DNA of 64,000 nucleotides from Bog-756 sp963725275 (GCA_963725275.1 CAVRXS010000001.1:186001-250000), one strand, 5' to 3'. Positions 1-11,266 are shown, numbered from the stretch's first letter. The notes: generated by a model not told the origin, from the sequence alone. Made by a program: numbers and translations.

Positions 1-349
1 AGGTGACCGCCTGCTGGAGCGAGTCCCCTCCTGGGCGGACCAGCTCGGTCTCCTCGACCTCGATCCCCACCGGCAGCAGGGGCGAGAGCACGCCGGGGAG
101 CGCGGACACCTCGACGGGGTCCGCGCCCGGGCGGCCCTCGTCGATGGCGACGTCCACGTACTCGGCCAGCGATTCGCAGCCGGTCGGGAGGGCGAGACCG
201 AAGCTGAGCTGGGGGCGCGGTGAGAACCCTGCCGTGTAGGCCAGGGGGAGGCCGGCCCGTCGGAGGGCCCGCTCCCACATCCGGGCCACGTCCCGCTGGC
301 TGGTGAACCGGACCTTGCCGAGTTTGGTGAAGCGGAAGCGGACACGCAC
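1..349 (-). CDS. DUF2344 (TIGR03936) radical SAM-linked protein, partial
   Basis: The reading frame begins with GTG at 349 and runs off the left edge, giving an N-terminal fragment of about 116 residues that starts VRVRFRFTKLGKVRFTSQRD and contains AGFSPRPQLSFG. These are hallmarks of the DUF2344 family that accompanies TIGR03960 radical SAM proteins. The start lies one base after the TGA of the upstream radical SAM gene, so the two are almost certainly co-transcribed and translationally coupled. In many bacteria the pair sits beside RNase E/G, and a role in RNA modification has been suggested, but no reaction is established. The C-terminus is outside the window. Confidence 0.82.
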   Translation of the reverse strand, partial: MRVRFRFTKLGKVRFTSQRDVARMWERALRRAGLPLAYTAGFSPRPQLSFGLALPTGCESLAEYVDVAIDEGRPGADPVEVSALPGVLSPLLPVGIEVEETELVRPGGDSLQQAVT

Positions 350-350
350 C

Positions 351-2396
351 TCAGCTTCTCCCTTCCCCGACCAGAACGGCGTCTTCTCCCGACCCGGGGG
401 TCGGGCCGGCGCCGGTCGGCGCCGTCGACAGGAATCGTACCGGTACCTGACCGCCGGTTGAGAGATCCTGCCCGGTCCCCTGGCTCCCACCGGCCGGTGG
501 GGAGGCGGAGGCCACCACGTGCTCGATCCCGAACCCGGTGCAGGCGCCGCAGTCGTAGCAGGGGGTCCACCGGCAGTCCGGGAGGCCGTGTTCGGCGAGT
601 GCATCCCTCCAGTCCTGCCAGAGGAAATCCCGGTGGAGCCCCGCCGAGACGTGCTCCCATGGCAGCACCTCGTCCTCGGGCCGGTGGCGGTAGACGGTGT
701 CCTCGAGGGTCAGGCCCTCTGCGGCCAGTGCGTCGGTCCACAGGTCCAGGTCGAATCGCTCCGACCACTCCTGGAAGGTGCCACCGCTGCGCCAGACCCG
801 CTCGATCACGGCCCCGATCCGGCGGTCGCCCCTGCTCAGGATCCCCTCTGCGGCGGTGGCCTTCGGATCGTGCCACCGGATGGTCAGGCCGCGTACCGGT
901 CGGGCCGCGTCCCGCAGGAGACGGACCTTGCGGGTCAGCTCCTCGATGGTGTTCTGCCCGAACCACTGGAACGGCGTCTGGACCTTGGGCACGAAGCCAC
1001 CGACCGAGGCGGTCACGGTGACCCCCTTGTGGTAGCGCCGGCCGATCGCCACGCACTGGGCGGCCAGCGTGACGATCCCGAGGGTGTCCTCGTCCGTCTC
1101 GGTGGGCAGACCGATGAGGAAGTAGAGCTTGACCCGCCTCCAGCCCTGACTGAAGGCCGCGTCGACCGCCGCGTAGAGGTCCTCTTCGCGGATGAGCTTG
1201 TTGATGACCTGACGCATCCGCCAGGTACCGCCTTCTGGGGCGAAGGTGAGCCCGGTACGCCGGACCCGCTGGATCTGGGCCGCGGTGCCGACGGTGAAGG
1301 CGTCCACCCGCAGGCTGGGCAGGCTCACCGAGACCTGCCCCGAGCACGCCGGGTCGTCGATGATGGTCGTCACCGTGTCCTCGATGCCCGAGTAGTCGGC
1401 ACTCGAGAGGGAGGTCAGCGCCACCTCGTCGTACCCGGTGCGGGCCAGCCCCGACGCGACCATGGTGCGCACCTGTTCGGCCGGGCGCTCGCGGACCGGA
1501 CGGGTGATCATGCCGGCCTGGCAGAAGCGGCATCCCCGGGTGCAGCCGCGGAAGAGCTCGACGTTGAGGCGGTCGTGCACGACCTCGGTGAGGGGGACCA
1601 GCTGCTGTTTCGGGTAGGGCGAGGAGCCGAGGTCGGCGATGGTCCGCTTCTCCACCCGCTCGGGGGTGTCGGCGAACCTCGGCGAGATCGCGGTCAGCCT
1701 GCCGGTCTCCGGATCGTGGCGTGCCTCGTAGCAGCGTGGCACGTAGACCCCTGGCACCCGGGAGAGGGCCCGGAGGAGTGCCTCGCGGCGGTCCGGACCG
1801 TCCGCCCCCTCCGGGCGCGTGCCCGACGGGACGAGGAAGGCGGCCAGGGTCTCGTTGATCTCGCCCACAACCTCCTCGCCGTCGCCGATCACGAAGGCGT
1901 CCACGAAGTCGGCAAGGGGTTCGGGGTTGAAGGCGCAGTGGCCGCCGGCAAGCACGATCGGGTCGTCGACCATGCGGTCGGCCGATCGCACCGGCACCCC
2001 GGCCAGGTCGATGAGATTGAGCACGTTGGTGTAGACGAGCTCGGCCGAGAGGTTGAAGGCGAGCACGTCGAAGTCACCGGCGGCCAGGTGGTTCTCGAGC
2101 GAGAAGAGCGGGACCTCGGCGGAGCGCATCGCCGCCTCCATGTCCACCCACGGGGCATACGAGCGTTCGGCCGACGCGTCGGGACGCTCGTTGAGGATCT
2201 CGTAGAGGATCTGCAGTCCCTGGTTGGGCAGGCCGATCTCGTAGGTGTCCGGGTACACCAGCAGCCAGGACACGACGTCGGGACCGTGCTCGGGTGCGAG
2301 TGCACCGAGCTCGCCGCCGATGTAACGGGCCGGCTTGGTGACCTGGGCCAACAGCAGCTCGACCTGTGGCCAGAGGGACTCCATCTCCCTGGTCAT
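351..2396 (-). CDS. B12-binding-domain radical SAM protein (TIGR03960 family)
   Basis: The protein has about 681 residues. An N-terminal cobalamin-binding-like region (VVSWLLVYPDTYEIGLPNQG, AFNLSAELVYTN, GGHCAFNPEPLADFVDAFVIGDGEE) is followed by a radical SAM core with the CxxxCxxC cluster motif in ELFRGCTRGCRFCQAGMI. A Cys-rich C-terminus (CYDCGACTG) follows. ATG at 2396 (MTREMESLWPQ) was chosen because homologues start close to this point; ATG at 2384 is an alternative, but an AGGGAG sits directly against it. The long N-terminal extension of the open frame beyond 2396 is out-of-frame sequence of mrdA. It lies 57 bp downstream of mrdA and abuts the DUF2344 gene. The enzyme should bind a 4Fe-4S cluster and SAM; its substrate is unknown. 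Confidence 0.85.
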   Translation of the reverse strand: MTREMESLWPQVELLLAQVTKPARYIGGELGALAPEHGPDVVSWLLVYPDTYEIGLPNQGLQILYEILNERPDASAERSYAPWVDMEAAMRSAEVPLFSLENHLAAGDFDVLAFNLSAELVYTNVLNLIDLAGVPVRSADRMVDDPIVLAGGHCAFNPEPLADFVDAFVIGDGEEVVGEINETLAAFLVPSGTRPEGADGPDRREALLRALSRVPGVYVPRCYEARHDPETGRLTAISPRFADTPERVEKRTIADLGSSPYPKQQLVPLTEVVHDRLNVELFRGCTRGCRFCQAGMITRPVRERPAEQVRTMVASGLARTGYDEVALTSLSSADYSGIEDTVTTIIDDPACSGQVSVSLPSLRVDAFTVGTAAQIQRVRRTGLTFAPEGGTWRMRQVINKLIREEDLYAAVDAAFSQGWRRVKLYFLIGLPTETDEDTLGIVTLAAQCVAIGRRYHKGVTVTASVGGFVPKVQTPFQWFGQNTIEELTRKVRLLRDAARPVRGLTIRWHDPKATAAEGILSRGDRRIGAVIERVWRSGGTFQEWSERFDLDLWTDALAAEGLTLEDTVYRHRPEDEVLPWEHVSAGLHRDFLWQDWRDALAEHGLPDCRWTPCYDCGACTGFGIEHVVASASPPAGGSQGTGQDLSTGGQVPVRFLSTAPTGAGPTPGSGEDAVLVGEGRS

Positions 2397-2452
2397 GCTA
2401 TGCGCTGGCCGGTGCGGTCCCGCCCCGGCCGGGTGATAGCGAGCGGAGGAGC

Positions 2453-4640
2453 TCAGCCGCCTGGAACGGTCGTGGTCGTCGAGGCAGGCGTCGTCGTCGG
2501 GAGCGGGATCGCCTGGCTGGCCCGCACCTCCTGCTGAGCAGGGGGAACGGCCGCCGGGCCGACCGGGTGGGCGGCGAGGTAGCTGAAGATGTCCCGCACC
2601 ACCGGGGCGGCCGCGGTCGCCCCGTAGCCGGCCTGGTCGATGACGCAGACCACCACGTACTGCGGATCGGCGGTCGGGCCGAACCCGACGAACCATGCGG
2701 TGGGCTCCTTGCCGGCCACCGTGTCCGCGGTGCCCGTCTTCCCGGCGAGACCACCCGGGAAGTTGAGCCCCTGGAAGGTGAGAGTCGCGGTGCCCCCAGG
2801 GTCCTGGACCACACCGGTGAAGCCGGTCAGCAGGGCCTGGTAGGTGGCGGCGGGCAGGTTCACGTGGCCGGTCACCTTGGGGGCGAACCGCTGGATCACC
2901 TGCCCGCTCGGTGAGACCACTGCTGCGGCGACCTCGGGGGCGTAGCGGGTTCCGCCGTTGGCGAAGGTCGAGTACGCGACCGCCTGCTCGATCGGGGTGA
3001 TGTAGGTGCCACCCTGGCCGAATGCCATCTGGACGTTGTCCCCGGTGTACCAGGTCGTGTTCGGGAAGGCGGTCGGGTCCATGCCGTGCAACTTGGCCCG
3101 CACGGCCTGGCTGTCCACCCTCCCCTGCGCCTCACCGGGAAGGTCGATGCCGGTGAGCTCGCCGAGACTGTACTGGGCGGCCTGGTCCTGGATCGGGGTC
3201 TGGCCATAGGTCCCCCGATCGTCGTAGAACTGGGCGCCGAGGTTGTAGAAGAAGTCGTCGCTCGACACGGTCAATGCCCTCGAGATGTCGATCTCGCCGA
3301 AGCCGCCGTCCCCCTCGCTGTTGTGGAGCTTGCAGGTCGGGCTGTTGTACTCACAGCCCGGAACGGTGAAGGTCCCGGTGTCGTCGTAGTACTCGCCGGG
3401 GGACCAGAGCCCCGAGTCGAGCGCGGCCGTGGCAGTGTTCAGCTTGAAGGTCGAGCCCGGGGTGTAGAGCCCGTCGATGGCCCGGTTGAGGAGTGGCTCG
3501 TTGTTGGCCGGGTTGGACAGCGCGGCATACTCGTCGCTACTGATCCCCCCGACCCAGATCGACGGGTTGTAGCTCGGATAGGACGACATCGCGTACACCG
3601 CCCCGGTCTGTGGGCTCATCACGACGACCGCGCCACCGGTTGCGGCCGGATAGCACCCGGTGTTGTTGTTGCACTGGGGGTCGAAGGTGTTGCGCAAGGC
3701 GCCGATCTGTGCAGCCAGGGCGTTGTCGGCCACCTGTTGGAGGTTGGTGTCCAGGTTGGTCACGATGTCGTCCCCGGGCTTCGAGGGGGTCGTCTTGAGC
3801 GCCCCGGCGACCTGGCCCTGCGAGTCCACCTCGAGCTGCTGCTGGCCGGGTGTCCCCCGGAGGGCGGACTCGTACTGGTACTCGAGGCCGGACTGCCCGA
3901 AGGGATCCCCCTCCTGATAGCCCTGGGATGCGCGGGAGGTGAGCTCGGCGGTGTTGATGGTGCCCACGTAGCCGAGCACCTGTGAGGCCGGATAGCCCTG
4001 CTCCGCCGGGCCGGGTTCCTCGAGTTGGGGATAGCTGCGCTCGGAGGTCTGCACCGAGGAGACCCCGGGGAACTCGTCCTGGTGCTCGCGGATGTAGAGG
4101 ATGTCCGAGAGGGGCGCGTCGGAGAGGACCGGAACCGGCTTGTAGAGGCTGTAACGCGTGTCGGCGATCGACGCCTGGATCTGCGCGGTCGTCTCCCCGA
4201 TGAGCGCGGCCAGGCGGCCGACGACGCTCGGGTCCTGCTGTGCGGATATCCGGGAGAGGGTGATCTGTTCGGTGACCACGTTGTCGACCAGCGGATTGCC
4301 GGAGCGGTCGAGGATGAGGCCACGGGTCGGCTCGACCGGGACCACGCGGATCTGGTTGGCGGTGACGGCCTGGGCGGCAGCCGGAGCCTGGAGCACCTGG
4401 AGGGCCCAGAGGCGGAGGCCGAGGAGTGCGAACAGGACGACCACCACGATGCCGGTGATCCGGAGCCGCAGGCCAGGGCGCGCTGTCGGTGGTCTCCGGG
4501 GCCTCGAGGATCGACCCGACAGAGAGCTTCCTGCTCGGCCGGATCCGGGGTTGTCGTGGCTGCTTGCGGGTCGGCTTGGCGCCGCCTGCGCTCACGAAGA
4601 CGCGTTTGGGTCCGAACGGGTGTCGAAGGGAACGGCTCAC
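2453..4640 (-). CDS. mrdA: Penicillin-binding protein 2 (elongasome transpeptidase), apparent frameshift near N-terminus
   Basis: MrdA cross-links peptidoglycan during lateral wall growth with MreBCD. From GTG 4447 the frame reads MVVVLFALLGLRLWALQVLQ (membrane anchor), a PBP dimer domain (TRGLILDRSGNPLVDN), and a transpeptidase domain with SxxK (TPGSTFKL), the SxD-type second motif (SSDDFFYNLG) and KTG (LAGKTGTAD). Starting at 4447 would leave no cytoplasmic residues. Another frame from GTG 4640 encodes a basic segment (MSRSLRHPFGPKRVFV...) that reaches the anchor if one base near 4460-4475 is treated as an insertion. The corrected protein has about 728 residues, normal for the family. The last gene of mreB-mreC-mreD-mrdA; no rodA follows. 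If the shift is not real, the CDS is 2453-4447. Confidence 0.85.
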
Positions 4641-4731
4641 GGCACCCCACTATCCCAAGCCCGGGACCCGGATGGCACGCGGCGGGGCCGGACCAGCCGC
4701 CATGTCACCGGCCCGGTGCCGTACCGCCTGC

Positions 4732-5268
4732 TCACCGGAGGCCGCCGGCGGTGACGGTGGAGGTCGGCATCCCCTCGGTCGACGCAGCCGGCAGGCCCCA
4801 GGACACCATGCGCATCGCGGGCAGGGCGAGGATGCCGTTGGTCACCGAGACGACGAGTACCACCCGGAGGAGATCGACGTGGAGCATCTGGGGCTGCCCG
4901 AGCACCGCGCCGAGCGAGGCGTACATGAGCTCGTAGGCCGCGCTGCCGCCGAGCGCGGCCATCGGGACCAGCCACCATGCCGTGCGGTCGAGGGCCAGGG
5001 TGGCCACCCCGACCCCGAAGCCCACGAGGCATCCGACCAGCGCAGAGAGCCCGAACGGTGTGGGCAGGAAGAGATCCGCGACGAGGCCCGCACCGAAGCC
5101 CATGGTCGCGCCGCGGGACGGACCGCCGACGACGCCGGCCAGGATCGGGAGGAGCACCATCACGTCCGGGTGGATGGAGCCGACCCTCAGGTCGAGCATG
5201 AGGGTCTGCTGGACGACCACGAAGGCGAACACGACCAGGGTCACCCGGGCAGTGTCCCGGGCGGTCAT
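4732..5268 (-). CDS. mreD: Rod shape-determining protein MreD
   Basis: This is a 178-residue, strongly hydrophobic protein with about five membrane segments (TLVVFAFVVVQQTLMLDL, DVMVLLPILAGVVGG, LSALVGCLVGFGVGVATLAL and others), the usual size and layout of MreD. It is expected to sit in the cytoplasmic membrane and link MreC/MreB to the elongation PBP. The ATG at 5268 overlaps the mreC stop codon by four bases (ATGA), which fixes the start and implies translational coupling. The open frame extends further upstream but only as a shadow of mreC. Confidence 0.88.
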   Translation of the reverse strand: MTARDTARVTLVVFAFVVVQQTLMLDLRVGSIHPDVMVLLPILAGVVGGPSRGATMGFGAGLVADLFLPTPFGLSALVGCLVGFGVGVATLALDRTAWWLVPMAALGGSAAYELMYASLGAVLGQPQMLHVDLLRVVLVVSVTNGILALPAMRMVSWGLPAASTEGMPTSTVTAGGLR

Positions 5269-6104
5269 GAGGCGGGACCCCAGAGCAGGACCGCCACGTA
5301 CCGGAGGTGGGCCAGATCGGCCTCCGGCTGCAGGCTCACCGACTCCTGGGCCGCGCTGCTCCCCGTGCTCGAGGACACCACCCGTGCCACCGGGATCCCG
5401 AAGGGGTAGGCGGCGCCCTGGAGCCCGCTGGTCGTGAACACCTCGCCGTCGGTGAGGTGGGTGTTGGACGGGACCAGGGATGCGGACAGGGGCTTGCCCG
5501 ACCCCTGTCCGGTGAGCACGGCCAGGGCGCCCGGGGCGGGCCCGTAGCGGGTGCCCACCGCCGACTGACCGTCGGTGATGAGCCGCACGGTGGCGGTGTG
5601 ATGGCTGGTCGCCACCACTTGGCCGACAAGCCCGCCCGCACCGACCACCGGCATGTCGAGCTGGACCCCGTCGCTCCGCCCCACCCCGATCCCGATGGTG
5701 GCGGCAAAATCGCTCGTCCCGTAGTTGGTCACTTCGGCCGGGACCGTCTGGAGGTTCTGCAGGTAGGGCAGGTCGAGGAGAGCCGACAGCTGCTTGAGGG
5801 CCTGCTCGGCGTCGGACTGGCCGGCCTTGTCCTCCTTCATCTGGTCGATCTCCTGCTGGAGCTTCGCATTCTGTTCCCGCACCGCGCCGTAGTGGACGGA
5901 ACCGGCCAGAAAGCTGCCGATGGGCTCCACGATCGCATCGACCCCCGAACGCACCGGTGCGAAGGCGTCGGCCGCGACCGACCGCACGCCGGAGGTGACC
6001 ACGTGGAAGCCTCCCCGGGCATCGACGGTGATGATGGTCAACGACGCCAGGACCAGGAGGATCAGGGTCGTGCGCGGGCGGCGGGATCGCCGCTGCATCG
6101 CCAC
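5265..6104 (-). CDS. mreC: Rod shape-determining protein MreC
   Basis: The 279-residue protein has a basic N-terminus (MAMQRRSRRPRTTL), one membrane segment (ILLVLASLTIITV), a coiled-coil stretch around residues 70-100 (REQNAKLQQEIDQMKEDKAG) and the periplasmic/extracellular beta-barrel region with DGVQLDMPVVGAGGLVGQVV, the MreC signature. It acts outside the membrane as a scaffold for the elongation machinery. It follows mreB after a 21-bp gap and overlaps mreD by 4 bp. Confidence 0.9.
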   Translation of the reverse strand: MAMQRRSRRPRTTLILLVLASLTIITVDARGGFHVVTSGVRSVAADAFAPVRSGVDAIVEPIGSFLAGSVHYGAVREQNAKLQQEIDQMKEDKAGQSDAEQALKQLSALLDLPYLQNLQTVPAEVTNYGTSDFAATIGIGVGRSDGVQLDMPVVGAGGLVGQVVATSHHTATVRLITDGQSAVGTRYGPAPGALAVLTGQGSGKPLSASLVPSNTHLTDGEVFTTSGLQGAAYPFGIPVARVVSSSTGSSAAQESVSLQPEADLAHLRYVAVLLWGPAS

Positions 6105-6125
6105 AGGAGCACTGGCTCCCGCGGT

Positions 6126-7157
6126 TCAGCGGGCCGAGGAGGTGATCAGGACCTGCTTGAGCGCCTCGAACTCCTCGAGGCACTGCCCACTTCCCACGGC
6201 GACGCAGTTCAGCGGGTCGCGTGCGACCACGATGGGCATCCCGGTCTCCTGGGTGAGCCGGCTGTCCAGCCCGTGAAGCAGCGCGCCGCCACCGGTCAGG
6301 ACGATGCCCTGCTCCATGATGTCGGCAGCCAGCTCCGGCGGAGTGCGATCGAGGGTGACCTTGATCGCGTCGACGATCGCCGAGACCGGCTCGTCGATTG
6401 CCTGGCGGATCTCCTGGGTCGAGATGACCACCGTCTTGGGCAACCCGGTGACCAGGTCGCGACCGCGGATCTCGGCGTGGAGCTCCTCCTCGAGCTCGTA
6501 CGCGGAGCCGAGGGCGATCTTGATCTCCTCCGCGGTACGTTCACCGAGCGCGAGGCTGTACTCCTTCTTCACGAAGGTCACGATCGCCTCGTCGAGCTCG
6601 TCGCCACCGATGCGGATCGACTGGCTGGTCACGATGCCGCCGAGGGAGATGACCGCCACCTCGGTGGTGCCGCCGCCGATGTCGACCACCATGTTGCCGG
6701 TCGGCTCGTGGACCGGGAGGCCCGCACCGATCGCCGCGGCCATCGGCTCCTCGATGATGTATGCCTTGCGGGCGCCGGCGTACTCGGCCGCCTCCATGAC
6801 CGCGCGCTGCTCGACCCCGGTGATGCCGGAGGGAACGCAGATGACCATGCGCGGCTTGGCGAAGCGCCGCTGGTGGACGCGGTGGATGAAGTAGCGGAGC
6901 ATCTTCTCGCAGATCTCGAAGTCGGCGATGACGCCGTCCTTCAGCGGGCGGATGGCCTGGATGTGGCTCGGGGTTCGTCCGATCATGCGCTTCGCCTCGG
7001 CCCCGACCGCCAACGGCCGCCCGTCCTTCACGTTGACCGCCACCACCGAGGGCTCGTTGAGGACGATCCCTCGGCCGCGCACGTACACCAGGGTGTTGGC
7101 GGTCCCGAGATCCACGGCCATATCGCGTCCGAGCAGGGAAAAACTGTTGTCGCGCAT
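6126..7157 (-). CDS. mreB: Actin-like rod shape protein MreB
   Basis: The 343-residue protein carries the actin-fold nucleotide motifs: phosphate 1 MAVDLGTANTLVY, phosphate 2 MVVDIGGGTTEVAVISLGG, and adenosine-type IVLTGGGALLHGLD near the C-terminus. It polymerises under the membrane to direct wall elongation. ATG at 7157 (MRDNSFSLLGRD) was chosen because GGAGGAG lies about 11 bases upstream and homologues start here; the open frame extends a further 19 codons. First gene of the mreB-mreC-mreD-mrdA run. Confidence 0.95.
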   Translation of the reverse strand: MRDNSFSLLGRDMAVDLGTANTLVYVRGRGIVLNEPSVVAVNVKDGRPLAVGAEAKRMIGRTPSHIQAIRPLKDGVIADFEICEKMLRYFIHRVHQRRFAKPRMVICVPSGITGVEQRAVMEAAEYAGARKAYIIEEPMAAAIGAGLPVHEPTGNMVVDIGGGTTEVAVISLGGIVTSQSIRIGGDELDEAIVTFVKKEYSLALGERTAEEIKIALGSAYELEEELHAEIRGRDLVTGLPKTVVISTQEIRQAIDEPVSAIVDAIKVTLDRTPPELAADIMEQGIVLTGGGALLHGLDSRLTQETGMPIVVARDPLNCVAVGSGQCLEEFEALKQVLITSSAR

Positions 7158-7335
7158 CAGAGATGCACTCCTCCGTTGTCGAGCGGGTGCACCTGCGCCG
7201 TAGCGCACAACCACGCAGCGCTTCGGCTTCGCAGGCGCTTCAGGGCAGGCCGCATGTGCCCTTCAGGCTACGGGAATCCGCAGGTGGGCACAAGGTCCCC
7301 CTCACGGGGAGTCGCGGCGGCGCCTTGCCCGATCC

Positions 7336-7743
7336 CTAGAGCCGGGGGAAGAAGAGCCCGATCTCCCGGTCGGCCGAGTCGGGGGAGTCCGAGCCGTGGA
7401 CCAGGTTCTCCCCCATCTCCAAGGCGAGATCTCCCCGGATGGTGCCCGGTGCGGCGTCGACCGGGTTGGTCGTGCCCATCAGGGTCCGCACGACCTTGTA
7501 GGTGTCGTCCGGTCCCTCGAGCACCATCACCAGTGCAGGAGAGCGGGTGATGAACGTGACCAGCTCCGAAAAGAAGGGCTTGCCGTGATGCTCGGCGTAG
7601 TGCCGCTCGGCGACCTCGGTCGAGATCGTCCGGAGCTCGGCCGCGACCACCCGCAGGCCCTTGCGCTCGAGCCGGGCGAGGATCTCCCCCGAGAGGCCGC
7701 GCTCCACGGCGTCGGGTTTGGCGATGACCAGGCTTCGTCCCAC
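7336..7743 (-). CDS. ndk: Nucleoside diphosphate kinase
   Basis: This 135-residue cytosolic enzyme transfers the terminal phosphate of ATP to other nucleoside diphosphates. It begins MGRSLVIAKPDAVERGLSGE and contains the active-site histidine in NLVHGSDSPDSADREIG, plus the family motif GTTNPVDAAPGTIRGDLA. Length and motifs are complete. It lies 47 bp downstream of folC on the same strand, a common actinobacterial arrangement. Confidence 0.97.
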   Translation of the reverse strand: MGRSLVIAKPDAVERGLSGEILARLERKGLRVVAAELRTISTEVAERHYAEHHGKPFFSELVTFITRSPALVMVLEGPDDTYKVVRTLMGTTNPVDAAPGTIRGDLALEMGENLVHGSDSPDSADREIGLFFPRL

Positions 7744-7789
7744 GAGCGATGCAGGCTAGCCGAGGTCACCGACAGCCGGGGAACGGGGA

Positions 7790-9109
7790 TCAGACCGCGT
7801 CGCGGAGCAGCGCGCGCCGGGCGTCGGCGACCACGTAGAGCGAACCGCACACCACCACCCGGTCGTCCGGACCAGAGCGTCCGACCGCGTGGGCCACCGC
7901 ATCCGCCGGTGAGCGGACGACCGTCGCCGCCATGCCGAGGGCGGTGGCCGCGTCCGCCACCACCTCCGGTGGGAGTGCACGGTTCGAGCGCGGGGCGCAG
8001 GCCACGACCGAGCGCACCCCGGCCGAGCGGAGGGCATCCAACATGGCCGACGGGTCGCGTCCGCCGAGCATGCCGACGACCGCGGTCGTCTCGCCGTCCG
8101 CGGGGAACTCCTCGACCAGCGATCGGCTGAGGACCAACATCCCCGCCACGTTGTGCGCGCCGTCGACGATGACGAGCGGGCGGCGTCCGATCACCTCCAT
8201 CCGGCCGGGTACCCGGAGATCGGCGAACGCTTCCTCCACCAGCTGCGCATCGAGTGGCGCACCGAAGAAGCTCTCGACGGCGGCGAGCGCACACGATGCG
8301 TTCTCCCCCTGGTGACTGCCGTGCAGCGGGAGCAGCAGTTCGCCGTAGGCGGCGCCCGGGGTGCGGACGTCGATGAGCCGTCCGCCGACGGCAGGCCGGT
8401 TGGCGGTCACCGCGAATTCGACCCCACGCGCCCAGCAGGCCTCGGCACCGACCGCGGCAGCGGCGGCGCGGAAGAGTGCCACCAGGGTGGGATCGGTCTC
8501 TCCGACCACGACCCGGGCGCCGGGTTTGATGATGCCGGCCTTGTCGGTGGCGATGTCCTCGAGGGTGGGACCGAGGACCTCGGTGTGGTCGTAGCTGATG
8601 TTGGTGATGACCGCCACATCGCCGTCGACCACGTTGGTGCAGTCCCAGGTCCCGCCCAGGCCGACCTCGATGACCGCGACGTCGACCGCCTCGTCGGCGA
8701 ACCAGGTCAGGGCCGCCGCGGTCAACAGCTCGAACCGGGTAGGCCTCACCTCGAGCATCCCCTCCAGCCGTGCCATCGAGTCGAGTACCTCGGTGAAGGC
8801 CTCGTCGTCGATCGCCTCGCCGTTGCGGGCGATCCGCTCGTTGACCCGGGCGAGGTTGGGGCTGGTGTAGGTGCCCACACTGAGCCCGCGGGCGGCGAGC
8901 AGCGCGGTGGTCATCGCCGCAGTCGAGCCCTTGCCATTGGTCCCGGTGATGTGGACGGCCGGGTAGGCCTGCTGCGGCTCACCCAGCAGGGAGGTCAGCG
9001 CCCGCATCTGCTCCAGGGTCGGCGCGGTGCGGCGGGTGGGTGCCGTGGACTCGAAGTCGATGTGCCCGTCGAGCCACTCGAGGGCATCGGGCAGATCTGC
9101 AAAGGTCAC
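7790..9109 (-). CDS. folC: Folylpolyglutamate synthase / dihydrofolate synthase
   Basis: The 439-residue Mur-ligase-family enzyme adds glutamates to folate. The ATP-binding P-loop is HITGTNGKGSTAAMT (about residues 45-59), followed by the family segment TSPNLARVNERI and VGLGGTWDCTNVV; the C-terminal ligase domain includes VIVDGAHNVAGM. GTG at 9109 (VTFADLPDALEWL) gives the normal start; the upstream extension of the open frame is Pro/Arg-rich low-complexity sequence and is discarded. It lies between clpX and ndk; valS, which often separates clpX and folC in Actinobacteria, is absent here. Confidence 0.93.
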   Translation of the reverse strand: MTFADLPDALEWLDGHIDFESTAPTRRTAPTLEQMRALTSLLGEPQQAYPAVHITGTNGKGSTAAMTTALLAARGLSVGTYTSPNLARVNERIARNGEAIDDEAFTEVLDSMARLEGMLEVRPTRFELLTAAALTWFADEAVDVAVIEVGLGGTWDCTNVVDGDVAVITNISYDHTEVLGPTLEDIATDKAGIIKPGARVVVGETDPTLVALFRAAAAAVGAEACWARGVEFAVTANRPAVGGRLIDVRTPGAAYGELLLPLHGSHQGENASCALAAVESFFGAPLDAQLVEEAFADLRVPGRMEVIGRRPLVIVDGAHNVAGMLVLSRSLVEEFPADGETTAVVGMLGGRDPSAMLDALRSAGVRSVVACAPRSNRALPPEVVADAATALGMAATVVRSPADAVAHAVGRSGPDDRVVVCGSLYVVADARRALLRDAV

Positions 9110-9180
9110 GGGACGGAACGAGCGGGGGCGGGGACGGGGTCGCGAAGGCGGTGCCCGTCGGCGAACGGCTGGCCGGACGC

Positions 9181-10461
<1,281 letters not shown>

Positions 10462-10612
10462 GTCGGTTCCTCGTGTTCTGTCAGCGGTCCGTGTTGCTCA
10501 TTCGTGTGCCATCCGTGCACCAGGCCGGGAGCCGTGCTGCGTCCTCGGAGCCACGACCAGGTGATCCAACCCTAGCCGCGCGACCACCGTGGAGCGGCCC
10601 TTGTCGCCCCGC

Positions 10613-11266
10613 CTATGCCGCGCCGACCGCCTCGATCGGCTGGCTGTCGCGTGCCGAGATCACCTCGTCGACCAGCCCGTAGGCCACGGCCTCGTCTGCG
10701 GTCATGATGAAGTCGCGGTCGGTGTCCTTCGAGACCCGTTCGGCGCTCTGGCCGGTGTCGTTGGCCAGCATTCCGTTGAGGAGGTCCCGCATCCGTAGGA
10801 TCTCCTTGGCCTGGAGCTCGATGTCGCTGGCCTGCCCCTCGACCCCACCGAAGGGCTGATGGAGGAGGATCCGGGCATGGGGCAGTGCGAAGCGCTTGCC
10901 CTTGGTACCCGCCCCGAGGAGCACCGCCGCGGCCGACGCCGCCTGGCCGAAGCAGAAGGTCGACATGTCGGGCTTGATGTACTTCATCGTGTCGTAGATG
11001 GCGAACAGCGCGGTGATGTCGCCGCCGGGCGAGTTGATGTACAGGTGGATGTCCTTGTCCGCTTCTTCCGACTCGAGAAACAGCAGTTGCGCGCAGACCA
11101 GGTTGGCGACGGTGTCGTTGATCGGCGTCCCGAGGAAGATGATGCGCTCGCGTAGCAGGCGGGAGTAGAGGTCGTAGTTGCGCTCCCCTCGGCTGGTGGA
11201 CTCGACGACCCAGGGGACGCTGTAGGCCCGTGGGCCGATCGACCCGTTCTCCTCTGTCACTCTCAC
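10613..11266 (-). CDS. clpP: ClpP protease subunit
   Basis: The 217-residue serine protease has Ser in CFGQAASAAAVLLGAG, His in LPHARILLHQPFGG and Asp in KDTDRDFIM, the complete triad. YINSPGGDITALFAIYDTM is the oxyanion region. The N-terminus MRVTEENGSIGPRAYSVPWV is about 20 residues longer than in the E. coli enzyme, usual in Actinobacteria. The ATG overlaps the tig stop by 4 bp, so tig and clpP are coupled. Many actinobacteria carry two adjacent clpP genes; only one is present here. Confidence 0.95.
   Translation of the reverse strand: MRVTEENGSIGPRAYSVPWVVESTSRGERNYDLYSRLLRERIIFLGTPINDTVANLVCAQLLFLESEEADKDIHLYINSPGGDITALFAIYDTMKYIKPDMSTFCFGQAASAAAVLLGAGTKGKRFALPHARILLHQPFGGVEGQASDIELQAKEILRMRDLLNGMLANDTGQSAERVSKDTDRDFIMTADEAVAYGLVDEVISARDSQPIEAVGAA

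Noticed and set aside
519..2537. 672-codon plus-strand frame opposite the radical SAM gene
   Set aside because: No recognisable motif, antisense to a conserved gene; typical GC-skewed third-position shadow.
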